Part shown: piece by piece, positions 35,810-44,043 of the stretch
How the letters are laid out: each line of letters starts with the position of its first letter
Position numbering within the stretch: position 1 is the stretch's first letter
Assembly: GCA_947625865.1 (NCBI GenBank)
Contig: CANQQD010000001.1
Coordinates: 100,465 to 164,464 of the forward strand
Direction of reading: 5' to 3'
DNA from: an uncultured Clostridia bacterium
GTDB taxonomy: Bacteria > Bacillota > Clostridia > Christensenellales > Borkfalkiaceae
DNA length: 64,000 nucleotides
Notes under the pieces: model-generated
Databases searched by the model: none
Told to the model about the DNA's origin: nothing
What the model saw: only the letters and a program-made list of their open reading frames with translations
Translations under genes and position numbers: made by a program

Positions 35810-35981
35810 TGTTGTCCGCGGGACAACGGTAAATACTCGCTGCGCTCGCGCAAATTGCTCTCTTCGCTCGCGTTAAATATGCTGCGCATTTTAAATATTT
35901 GCTGCGCAAATGTTAAATATCGGCTGCGCCGACGTGAAATATTGCACTTTGTGCAATGTTGTGGTGAAGATTATAAGAAAT
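35810..35981 (+). repeat. Tandem hairpin array 3
   Basis: Same linkers; includes ATGC-tgc-GCAT unit. Confidence 0.85.
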
Positions 35982-36042
35982 GCCCCCACACAAGTCAAGC
36001 GGCGCGCCGAATGGCGCGCCGCTTTCTGTGGCTGTGAATTGT

Positions 36043-36099
36043 TTACTCCCACCTGCCCTTTCAGGGCACCCTCCCCCGTTACACGGAAGAGGGCAAGGG
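36043..36099 (-). repeat. Family A repeat, inverted orientation
   Basis: CTCCCACCTGCCCTTTCAGGGCACCCTCCCCCGTTACACGGAAGAGGGC. Confidence 0.8.
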
Positions 36100-36107
36100 A
36101 ATTTATT

Positions 36108-36297
36108 TAAATTTGCGGGAGCTGTTATTACGTAGTCTGCAAGCGGTTAGAAGCGAGCAGAGCAAGGAAAGCGAGCACCGTCTGCAGGGAGTGTACACAG
36201 ACGTACACGTCGCACCGAAGGCGTTTAGCCTTACCAAAGCGGCGCGGAGCTTGACACAGCTATGCGACGCTTATAATCCGCTTGGCGGGAGCTAAAA
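36108..36297 (+). repeat. Structured ~190-nt element D1 (possible mobile ncRNA-type element)
   Basis: Long-range stem CAAGCGG (36140-36146)/CCGCTTG (36278-36284); hairpin GTGTAC-acagac-GTACAC; terminal GGCGGGAGCT. Confidence 0.65.
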
Positions 36298-37191
36298 CTC
36301 GTTGCGCTCGCTCTTGGATATATACCCCAACGCAAACGCTCCGGGTCCCACGTGCGAGCCGATGACCGGTCCCATTATGCACAAAATAGGCTCGATGCCG
36401 AACTCGCTGCGTACGTACTCCGCCAGCTCGTTTGCCGGGCCCTCGTTGTCGGTATGCACTATAAACACGTGGTTATACTCGGGGTCGGGACCCTCGGTCT
36501 GCAGCTTTTCCTTTATGAACGATATCGCCTTTCTGGGACCCTTTACCTTTACGAGCGGGAACAGCTTGCCCTGCTTGTCAAAGGATAAAATGGGCTTTAT
36601 GTTGAGCATGCCGCCGAACATTGCGGCTGCCGCGCCCACTCTTCCGCCCTTGTGGAGATACGAAAGATCGTCGGCGACGATATAATGCTGTATGTGGTTC
36701 CTAAGCGACACGCACAGGGTGTAGGTCTCCGCCGCCGTCTTGCCCTCGTTGCGGCACTTCAACGCTATTCTGACCAGCGCGCCTTGCCCCACGGTTGCCG
36801 TGAGCGGGTCCACAACATACACGTTGAAGCTCGGATAGTCCTTCTTTACGTCCGCCGCAGCCTGCGCCGCCACGTCCTTTGTGGGCGAGAGCCCCGAGGA
36901 TATGGTAAAATGCACCACGTCCTCCGCGCCCTCCTTCGCAATCTTCAGAAAGTGGTTGTAGTGCGACTCATAATTGAGCATGGACGTCCTCGAAAAGGCG
37001 CCCGCCCTCAGCTCGTTATAAAAATCGACATACTGGCGGTACTCGGTGAAATTATCGAGGCGGTCCTCCATGGTCCCGTCCTTCTGCTCCACCGTGAAGG
37101 TCAGGGGCACGTGCTTTATATCGTTCTCCACAACGAAATCGTGGTACAGATCGCATGTGGAATCGGTCGAAAGTGTAAATTTATATGCCAT
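36292..37191 (-). CDS. DegV family protein (fatty-acid binding)
   Basis: STDSTCDLYHDFVVENDIKHVPLTF; SSGLSPT; YLHKGGRVGA. Confidence 0.9.
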   Translation of the reverse strand: MAYKFTLSTDSTCDLYHDFVVENDIKHVPLTFTVEQKDGTMEDRLDNFTEYRQYVDFYNELRAGAFSRTSMLNYESHYNHFLKIAKEGAEDVVHFTISSGLSPTKDVAAQAAADVKKDYPSFNVYVVDPLTATVGQGALVRIALKCRNEGKTAAETYTLCVSLRNHIQHYIVADDLSYLHKGGRVGAAAAMFGGMLNIKPILSFDKQGKLFPLVKVKGPRKAISFIKEKLQTEGPDPEYNHVFIVHTDNEGPANELAEYVRSEFGIEPILCIMGPVIGSHVGPGAFALGYISKSERNEF

Positions 37192-37291
37192 TTTCTTTTC
37201 TCTCCGGAATGTGTGACTGTTAAGTGATTAAAATTATATCATATAATAGACACTTAGGCAAGTATTTGACGAAAATTTTATGAACACGCAA

Positions 37292-37341
37292 TAAAATTAA
37301 AGGGCAGCCGCGGGCGGAACTTTCCGCCCGCGGCTGCCCGC
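37292..37341 (-). terminator. Rho-independent terminator
   Basis: GGGCAGCCGCGGGCGG/CCGCCCGCGGCTGCCC followed on the minus strand by TTTAATTTTATT. Confidence 0.8.
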
Positions 37342-37356
37342 CGTCATGTTTTATTT

Positions 37357-38169
37357 TTACTGCTGCACTTCCGCGAGCGCGTCCTTGGCTGCCTGCGGGA
37401 CTTCTATGTTCGGCGCCTCGTAGTTCAACTTGATTTTGACGGTAATGTTTTGTGTACCCCTTTCCGATTCTTCCGATGACGTTTTTTCGATTTTATATAT
37501 CTTTCCTTGCTTGAAAGCAATTTGGTAGTTATATGTATAATTATCTTGAGTAATTTTTTTGCTGTATACGTGCGAGGATTCGTCATAAGAGAAAGAAGAA
37601 AACATCTCCGAAAGCTCTTCTATTGAGTATTCCGTCAGCTCGTCAAAAATGAAATCAAATGGTTCTAATTTCATCAATTCAGCTTGGGCGGCTTCTTGGG
37701 AAGCTTTTTCCTTTATTGATGCTGTCCATTCATATTTTTGGGTTTTATTATCTTTTAGATAATCGTATGTGATTATCTTTGTTTCGTCAAGAACCATATA
37801 AGTTTCTTGTGTTTCTGTTTCCTGGTTTTCCCCCGTAGCTATGCTCGAGCTCTCGTATTTTTCATAAAAAGCATAATTATAAAAATCCATTTTATAAATA
37901 ATTTTAGACCTTTCTTCAGCCCGGTTTTCGCTACCATCGCCTTGAGTTGTGGTAAATACAAAATTGTAATTTGTTTCGCACGTCGCCGTTTTTGAGGCAG
38001 CAGTGTCTGCAATAGCCTGTTTCCACTGTTCCTCGGTTAAAACGCTGTCGTCTCCGCTTATGCTTTCATCACTCTTTCCGCAATTTGTAAAGCCGAAAAC
38101 AAAAATTAACACCAGCGACACAGCCGTAATTGCCAATACAATTGCAATTGCTATAATTGCCTTCTTCAT
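37357..38169 (-). CDS. Hypothetical membrane-anchored/secreted protein
   Basis: ATG 38169 with AGGAG; N-terminal TM KKAIIAIAIVLAITAVSLVLIFVFGFTNC. Confidence 0.65.
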   Translation of the reverse strand: MKKAIIAIAIVLAITAVSLVLIFVFGFTNCGKSDESISGDDSVLTEEQWKQAIADTAASKTATCETNYNFVFTTTQGDGSENRAEERSKIIYKMDFYNYAFYEKYESSSIATGENQETETQETYMVLDETKIITYDYLKDNKTQKYEWTASIKEKASQEAAQAELMKLEPFDFIFDELTEYSIEELSEMFSSFSYDESSHVYSKKITQDNYTYNYQIAFKQGKIYKIEKTSSEESERGTQNITVKIKLNYEAPNIEVPQAAKDALAEVQQ

Positions 38170-38189
38170 AAAATGTTCTCCTTTTTGTC

Positions 38190-38274
38190 TAATGTCTACA
38201 TTAGTTATTGCACACATTATGATAACAATCAAATCTGTTTGTCAAGCGAATTTAATAATATAATGTGTACATTA
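38190..38274. promoter_or_regulatory. Divergent promoter region with two TAATGTnTACATTA palindromes
   Basis: TAATGTCTACATTA 38190-38203 and TAATGTGTACATTA 38261-38274. Confidence 0.75.
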
Positions 38275-38294
38275 TATATTGTATAGGTGAGATT

Positions 38295-38507
38295 ATGAAG
38301 CTGCGCGTGCTTGACATTTTAAAAGAAAAGGGGAAGACCAAATATTGGCTAAACATGCAGCTTGGGTTGAGTTTCCAGAATTTCAATAAGCTTGTATATA
38401 ATCAAACCAAGAGCATTAAATTCGAAAATCTGCAGGCGCTGTGCGATATTTTGGAGTGTACGCCGAACGATCTGTTTGAAGAGTATCACGATAAAACGAC
38501 AAAATAA
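38295..38507 (+). CDS. Small XRE/Cro-CI-type HTH regulator
   Basis: MKLRVLDILKEKGKTKYWLNMQLGLSFQNFNKLVYNQTKSIKFENLQALCDILECTPNDLFE. Confidence 0.88.
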   Translation: MKLRVLDILKEKGKTKYWLNMQLGLSFQNFNKLVYNQTKSIKFENLQALCDILECTPNDLFEEYHDKTTK

Positions 38508-38570
38508 GGTAAAAAAACCAACGCAAAAATTTCTCCCGTGCGCCATATAGTAGAGCGTAAGGAGTAATTT

Positions 38571-39077
38571 ATGAAGCTTTCGGAATTTTTCGGCAAAAGA
38601 ATTTTCAGCGTCGCGGGCAAGGAAGGGTATGTGATAGGCGTGGGCGTGCAGGACGGGGCGATTTATCTCAACTGCGCCGACTGCGACGAGAGGGAGTTCA
38701 CCGTGGATATGCAGTGCGTTCTGAGCGTCAGGGAGTGCATTATTTTCAACGGGTTCACGGCGAGGCCCCAGAACGCCGTGCCGGTGCGGCTCGGGCGGGC
38801 GTGCTTTGACACGCAGGGGAGATTTTTGGGCGGGCTCGCCGATATGACGCTTGCGGGCGGGAAATTCAAATCGGCAAGGATAGGCAAAAAAAATTATCCC
38901 GCCGAGGCGATTGTTTCGGGGGATATAATTATAGTTAAGGATATGCCGAGGCTCTCTTTGCCCGTGGAAAAGGAGGGCAAAACGCTGTTTAAAAAAGGCG
39001 CGTTCGTCACGCCCGATATGCTCGACGAGGCTGCCGCGCACGGCGAATATGTGCAAACCCGCCTTAAATCCCTCTAA
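38571..39077 (+). CDS. PRC-barrel-like protein
   Basis: MKLSEFFGKRIFSVAGKEGYVIGV... and GRACFDTQGRFLGGLADM; good RBS AAGGAG. Confidence 0.6.
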   Translation: MKLSEFFGKRIFSVAGKEGYVIGVGVQDGAIYLNCADCDEREFTVDMQCVLSVRECIIFNGFTARPQNAVPVRLGRACFDTQGRFLGGLADMTLAGGKFKSARIGKKNYPAEAIVSGDIIIVKDMPRLSLPVEKEGKTLFKKGAFVTPDMLDEAAAHGEYVQTRLKSL

Positions 39078-39083
39078 GCAAGC

Positions 39084-39200
39084 GTGACGGCAGCGTGTCG
39101 CTGCACCCTGGTATCTTTATTGCGTTAGCTGTTGACGAATGTTACCGCAAGTCAAACGGCAAGCGTTACGCTTGAGCCGGGTATCTTGCGGCGTGTCGCC
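39084..39200 (+). repeat. Dispersed repeat, family C copy 2
   Basis: GCAGCG-tgt-CGCTGC then CCCTGGTATCTTTATTGCGTTAGCTGTTGACGAATG...CAAGTCAAACGGC, then CAAGCG-tta-CGCTTG. Confidence 0.7.
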
Positions 39201-39206
39201 GCATAC

Positions 39207-39382
39207 GTGTTGTCCTGCGGACAACGTTAAATACTCGCTGCGCTCGCGCCTATACGCCTTGCGGCGCGTTAAATACTCGCTGTGCTCGTGGTAAATATTT
39301 GCTGCGCAAATGTTAAATATCGGCTCCGCCGATGTGAAATATTGCACTGCGTGCAATGTTGTGGTGAAGATTATTAGAAATA
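39207..39382 (+). repeat. Tandem hairpin array 4
   Basis: Same hairpin order as arrays 1-3; includes ATTGCAC-tgc-GTGCAAT loop variant. Confidence 0.85.
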
Positions 39383-39463
39383 GGGGGACTATACCATTCT
39401 GCGTGTGCTTGCCATTCTCCACTCTACCCTGTCATTCTGCGCGTGCTTGCTCTTCCCCCTCAC

Positions 39464-39621
39464 TGTCATTCTGCGCGAGCGAAGCGACGCCCTCGCCTTT
39501 GGCGAGAGAAGGGCGTAGCCCGACGAAGAATCTGTCGCGCAGCGACTTTTGGTTTGGCATTTCATCGAACCTCGACCAGTCCACGAGGGGATTACCTCGC
39601 GCTCCGCGACTCGGAATGACA
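39464..39621. repeat. GTCATTC...GAATGAC dispersed repeat, family F copy 1
   Basis: TGTCATTCTGCGCGAGCG ... GAAGAATCTGTCGCGCAGCGACTTTTGGTTTG ... CGGAATGACA; homologous to 59410-59578. Confidence 0.7.
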
Positions 39622-39643
39622 AGGCTTAATGGGCGATAATTAT

Positions 39644-39698
39644 TTACTCCCACCCGCCCTTTCAGGGCACCCTCCCCCGTTAACACGGAAGAGGGCAA
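39644..39698 (-). repeat. Family A repeat, inverted orientation
   Basis: CTCCCACCCGCCCTTTCAGGGCACCCTCCCCCGTTAACACGGAAGAGGGC. Confidence 0.8.
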
Positions 39699-39699
39699 A

Positions 39700-39750
39700 G
39701 TTGTGAGAACGTTGCCATTACGAAGTTTGCAAGCGATTAGAAACAAGCGA
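39700..39750 (+). repeat. Truncated 5' fragment of a D-type element (D3)
   Basis: TTACGAAGTTTGCAAGCGATTAGAAACAAGCG matches D1 TTACGTAGTCTGCAAGCGGTTAGAAGCGAGCA, then abruptly joins D2. Confidence 0.6.
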
Positions 39751-39936
39751 AAAATATTTTAAATAATACACGTTGCAAGCAAAACCACGCACGGGAGATG
39801 CAACGGGTCAGAAACGAGCAAGACAAGGAGCGTGCGGCTTTGCGACGGGGAGTGTACAAAGAAGTACATGACCCAAGCAAAACGCAAACGCGACACCGTA
39901 TTGCGAAGTTTATCACCCGTTGGCGGGAGCTGAAAC
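39751..39936 (+). repeat. Structured ~185-nt element D2
   Basis: Long-range stem CAACGGGT (39801-39808)/ACCCGTTG (39915-39922); hairpin GTGTAC-aaagaa-GTACAT; terminal GGCGGGAGCT. Confidence 0.65.
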
Positions 39937-39981
39937 GAAAAAACGCGGAGCCCGCAACCGCCCGAGATTTTTGTGAACCTT

Positions 39982-40644
39982 TTATATGTTATACTTCGCC
40001 ATAAGCTTAAGCAGAGTATTGAAATTCTCGTTCAGTATTTCGCCCTCGGCGGGCGTAAGCGAGCCCTTTACCTTCATTACCTCGAGCGTGTTTTTCAGTT
40101 TTTCCAGCTCCTGCCTGTCGGTTTTGCCTAAATTTTTTTCGAGCAGTTTATTGGTTACGGCTATCGCATGCTCCAGACGTACGTTGTTTTTCGGCATGAA
40201 CGTCCCGGCGGGCGTTCTCTCCCTTTGTCGGGGCATAGCGGAAGGCTCGGGCGCGGGCAGTGGCAGCGGCCGGATCGGCGCGTTTGCCGCCGCGGGCGCG
40301 GCGCACACGGCCACGGGCGCGGGATATTCGCGGGAAAGCCTTTTGGAAATTGCGCAGAGAATTCCGTAACCCACATATCCCGCTATCCAGAATATGCACG
40401 CGGAAAAGGCGGCGTCCTCTATTTTATTCACCGTCAAAAAGAGGGCGAAAGTCAATGCCGTATAGGCGTATAAAAGGCATAAAAAGGGTCTTTTTGACGC
40501 GCTGCGCACAGCGGGCAGACACACCGTGAGGGTAACCGAAAGTACAAAAATTGCAATGAACGTGCCCCATATTATCCACAAAAGGGTGCCGAAGGGCACG
40601 GCTGCCGCCGCGTTTGCGACGCTTTGGGAAAGATTTTCAAACAT
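39982..40644 (-). CDS. Hypothetical membrane protein
   Basis: TM segments plus Pro/Ala-rich linker and C-terminal coiled region; coding-like composition. Confidence 0.6.
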   Translation of the reverse strand: MFENLSQSVANAAAAVPFGTLLWIIWGTFIAIFVLSVTLTVCLPAVRSASKRPFLCLLYAYTALTFALFLTVNKIEDAAFSACIFWIAGYVGYGILCAISKRLSREYPAPVAVCAAPAAANAPIRPLPLPAPEPSAMPRQRERTPAGTFMPKNNVRLEHAIAVTNKLLEKNLGKTDRQELEKLKNTLEVMKVKGSLTPAEGEILNENFNTLLKLMAKYNI

Positions 40645-40716
40645 ATCGGTTTAATTATATCCGTAAAATAATAAAAAAGAGCGGTATTATTGTCTGAAAA
40701 CCGCTCTTTTTGGCGT

Positions 40717-43700
40717 TTATATGTCAGAGCCGCCGCCCGGGTCCAATATTATCTGGCGGCAGGCGCGTATGTTCACTATCGCCGTGGAAATATTTTTTTC
40801 GTCCGCGCCGAGCGCAACCGCAGCCGTCTTTTTATACAGCGCAAGCTGCCTCGAATAGGTTTTGACCAGCTCGCCGTCCGTCTTCGCGGAGTACTTGTAG
40901 TCTATTATCCGCACGCCGCCGTCCGTTATAGCCATGAGGTCTATGGCGCCCTGAAAGAGCACGAAATCGTCGGCGCCGGTATCCATGACGTCGCACGCCC
41001 TGAGCCTGCACAAAAACTCGCGCTCGCGGTAGGTCTGCGCCTTAGCAAGCCCCGCGAATACGGGCATGTTCAATATTTTTGCAAGCTGCTCCGCGCTGAC
41101 GAGCTCTGCCTGTTCCGCGGTCATTTCGCCCGAACGTATGAAGTTTTCCAGCTCTTTTTGCACTCCCTCCGCAGTGTTTATGCCGAAGTCGCACAGCTCT
41201 AAAAACCTGTGGTACGCCGTGCCGCGCTCCGCGCCCGTATCGCCCTCCGATTCCCTGAAAAGTTCGTTTTCGGCATAGTACGGCTCGTCCTCGCGCATGC
41301 TCCTTATGATAGCCGAAGCCGAGCTCTTTACGGGCAGATCCACGCTCCCGGCATGGGGATATTCGCGGCGGAAGCGTTCGGACACGGCTTTCTTCAGCCC
41401 GTCGTCCGCCGCGGCAACCTCCACATCCCTGCCGCGGTTCACGCCCGCCGCGGGCGCGAAGGCGACGGGACCGAATTTGTTTATGTCGAACAGCTGCGCG
41501 TAAGACCGCGCGTTTTTTGCGCCCCACGGCGTGTAGGCGGGCGCGGTGGCGGCCAGAATATGCAGCCTGCATTTTGCGCGCGTGCACGCAACATAGAATA
41601 AATTCAGCTCGTTTTTCAGATCCTCGCCGTCCTCCCTGCGCTTGACGAGCCTCCTCAAAATCGTTTCGCGCTTAGTCATGGTCGCGCCGTCGAAGTACAT
41701 GGGCGCAAAGCCGTATTTCTCGTCGAAGGGGATAGTGGAGTCCTCCCTGCCCGTAAACCGCCGGCAGATGTCGGCAAGTATCACCACGGGAAATTCCAGA
41801 CCCTTCGCCGCGTGCATCGTCATTATATTTATGCTGTCCGAGGGCGCGGGAGAGGCAGCCTTTATAAAATCCCCGCCCGCCTTTATTTTTGCAAGGAAGG
41901 CGGCAAGCGTGAGTTTTTGCCCCTCGGCGGCTACCCTTAAAACGTTCCTCAGCTTTTCGCCCGTGCCTGCGGAGTATGCCGCCTCCAGCCCGCTCCCCGC
42001 AAGGAGTTCGTCAATAAGCTCCGGCGCGGGAAGTATCTCGGCAAGATCGCGAAGCTTTTCAAGCCTTTGATAGAACGCGTTCAGCTTTGCGGCGACAGCG
42101 TCCCTGCCCTTTGCCGCATAAATTTCGCAGCAGCGGCGGAAGGGTATTTTGCCCTCGAGCCTGCAGGCTATGCGTATGCGCGCCGCTTCGTCCTCCGAGA
42201 GCCCGCCGAGGGGAGAGAGAAGAGCCGTTGCAAGGGGTATGTCCTGCTCGGGGTCGTCTATGAGGGAGAGTATGTCGAGGAGTTGCTTCACCTCGGGCAG
42301 TTTGCATATCTTGCCCTCCTGCACTCCCGCGACCGCGTAGCCCGCGTCCCTGAGCACCCTTATTATTTCCTCGGTCTGGCTCGTGTTCTTGCGGACGAGG
42401 ATGCATATGTCGCCCGGCTGCACGTCCCTGTATTCCCCCGAGTCGAGGTCGTAATATTTTTTTGCGAGCTCGCTTTCCACCAGTCTTAAAACGGCAAGCG
42501 CGCCGCGGTTGTAGGGCGCGGGACGGCTGTCCTCTATAACCGAGTACACGCCCGCCTCCCTTTCGGTCCTCTCGTCCTCGCCGAACACGAGGATATCCGC
42601 GCCGCCGCTGCCCTCAGGATAGGGCGCGGCCGCCGTCATGCGGGAACTGCCCGCATAGTCGAAGCCGCACGTCTCCTCACGCATAATGTCCGAGAACAGC
42701 CCGTTCACAAGCTCTAAAACCTCGGGCGTGCTCCTGAAGTTCCCCGTGAGCTTCAACGCGCCGCCCTCGCCCTTCATACGGTCGTATTTTTCGGCGAAAA
42801 ACAGCGACTTGCTGCCCCTGAAGCCGTAGATCGCCTGCTTTATGTCGCCCACCGAAAATACGTCGCCCTCCATTGCGGAGAGTATCTCCTCCTGAACGGG
42901 GTTCACGTCCTGATATTCGTCCACAAATACATACCTGTATTTGGAAATTATCTCCTTTTTTATGTCCGCGTTCTGCAGCAGCTTTAACGTTAAGTGCTCT
43001 AAATCGGCATAGTCGAGCTTGTTTTCGTCCAGCTTTACGCGGGTGTATTCCCCGTCGAAATCAAGGATGAGTTTCGTGAACGCCGCAGCCGTTTTTCCGC
43101 TGCCGTAGAACGCCCCGCGCTCCTCCGACTCGCTCCCGAGAGATCCGCGCACAGCCCGCGTGCGTGTGTACACCGTCTTTCTGAATTTTTCGTATTTTTC
43201 CGCGACGGGATCGCCCTCCGCCGCCTTGGGTTTTTTAGACAGCGTGAGCGGCGGAAGCTTCCCGAACAGCCCCGCGTCCGCGCAGCTCTCCGCAGATTCC
43301 GCCATTTCGTCCAGAAGCGTCCCGTATGCGGGGTCGGCGTCCCCGGGAAATCCCGCCTTGAAGAGGCGTATTTCGTCGGCTATCACCCCGTATTCGGCTG
43401 CAAAATATTTGTTCAGTTCAGCCGCGACTCTTTCAAAACCGCCGTCCGTGTAGAGATTTTGGGCGTTTTCAAGCAATTCGCGGTAGTGCGCGACGTTGCG
43501 CACCCCGCCGTAACGCTTTAAAACGAGCTGCTTCAGCTCGCCGTCGCTGCGCTTGGAATAGTACCTTTTTATGAGGTGCAGAAAGTCCGCGTCGCCCTCT
43601 GCGTAATATCTGTCGAACAAGTTTTCGAGGGCGCGGTCTTTGAGGTCCGCCGCCGCGGGATCCTCGTCCGCCATTATGTCGAAGCCGCCGTCTATGCCGA

Positions 43701-44043
43701 GCGCGTAGAAGTGCGCGCGGATGAGCCGCGAGCAAAAGGAGTGTATGGTGGATATATCGGAGGAGGATATCTTGGATATCTGCGCCTTTATTCTGTTTTT
43801 GGTGAGCGCGTCCGCGCCCTCCAGCCTCTTTACGAGGGACGCGCGCAGTTTGTCCTTGATCTGCGCCGCCGCCTTTTTGGTAAAGGTCACCGCGAGCACG
43901 TTGTCCAAATCGGCTCCGTTCTCTATGGCGCGGGTGAGCTTTTCTATCATCACGAAGGTCTTGCCGCTGCCCGCCGAGGCGGAAACTATTATCTTCCCGC
44001 GGCTCTCCACCGCCGCGCGCTGCTCAAAGGTAAGCTCAGCCAT
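40717..44043 (-). CDS. addA: ATP-dependent helicase/nuclease subunit A
   Basis: UvrD motifs SASAGSGKTFVMIEKL, VDEYQDVNPVQ; C-terminal nuclease FQGAIDLMAITDGGVRIIDYKYS. Confidence 0.93.
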   Translation of the reverse strand: MAELTFEQRAAVESRGKIIVSASAGSGKTFVMIEKLTRAIENGADLDNVLAVTFTKKAAAQIKDKLRASLVKRLEGADALTKNRIKAQISKISSSDISTIHSFCSRLIRAHFYALGIDGGFDIMADEDPAAADLKDRALENLFDRYYAEGDADFLHLIKRYYSKRSDGELKQLVLKRYGGVRNVAHYRELLENAQNLYTDGGFERVAAELNKYFAAEYGVIADEIRLFKAGFPGDADPAYGTLLDEMAESAESCADAGLFGKLPPLTLSKKPKAAEGDPVAEKYEKFRKTVYTRTRAVRGSLGSESEERGAFYGSGKTAAAFTKLILDFDGEYTRVKLDENKLDYADLEHLTLKLLQNADIKKEIISKYRYVFVDEYQDVNPVQEEILSAMEGDVFSVGDIKQAIYGFRGSKSLFFAEKYDRMKGEGGALKLTGNFRSTPEVLELVNGLFSDIMREETCGFDYAGSSRMTAAAPYPEGSGGADILVFGEDERTEREAGVYSVIEDSRPAPYNRGALAVLRLVESELAKKYYDLDSGEYRDVQPGDICILVRKNTSQTEEIIRVLRDAGYAVAGVQEGKICKLPEVKQLLDILSLIDDPEQDIPLATALLSPLGGLSEDEAARIRIACRLEGKIPFRRCCEIYAAKGRDAVAAKLNAFYQRLEKLRDLAEILPAPELIDELLAGSGLEAAYSAGTGEKLRNVLRVAAEGQKLTLAAFLAKIKAGGDFIKAASPAPSDSINIMTMHAAKGLEFPVVILADICRRFTGREDSTIPFDEKYGFAPMYFDGATMTKRETILRRLVKRREDGEDLKNELNLFYVACTRAKCRLHILAATAPAYTPWGAKNARSYAQLFDINKFGPVAFAPAAGVNRGRDVEVAAADDGLKKAVSERFRREYPHAGSVDLPVKSSASAIIRSMREDEPYYAENELFRESEGDTGAERGTAYHRFLELCDFGINTAEGVQKELENFIRSGEMTAEQAELVSAEQLAKILNMPVFAGLAKAQTYREREFLCRLRACDVMDTGADDFVLFQGAIDLMAITDGGVRIIDYKYSAKTDGELVKTYSRQLALYKKTAAVALGADEKNISTAIVNIRACRQIILDPGGGSDI

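Noticed and set aside
35284-35981. Arrays considered as CRISPR
   Set aside because: Repeating units are self-complementary hairpins with a short linker; no constant repeat plus unique spacer pattern and no cas genes.
36113-40004. Short ORFs 36113-36295 and 39798-40004 with similar peptides (VRxEQxKE...GVYxxVH)
   Set aside because: They fall on the D1/D2 structured elements; similarity follows from the nucleotide homology, with indels and no RBS.
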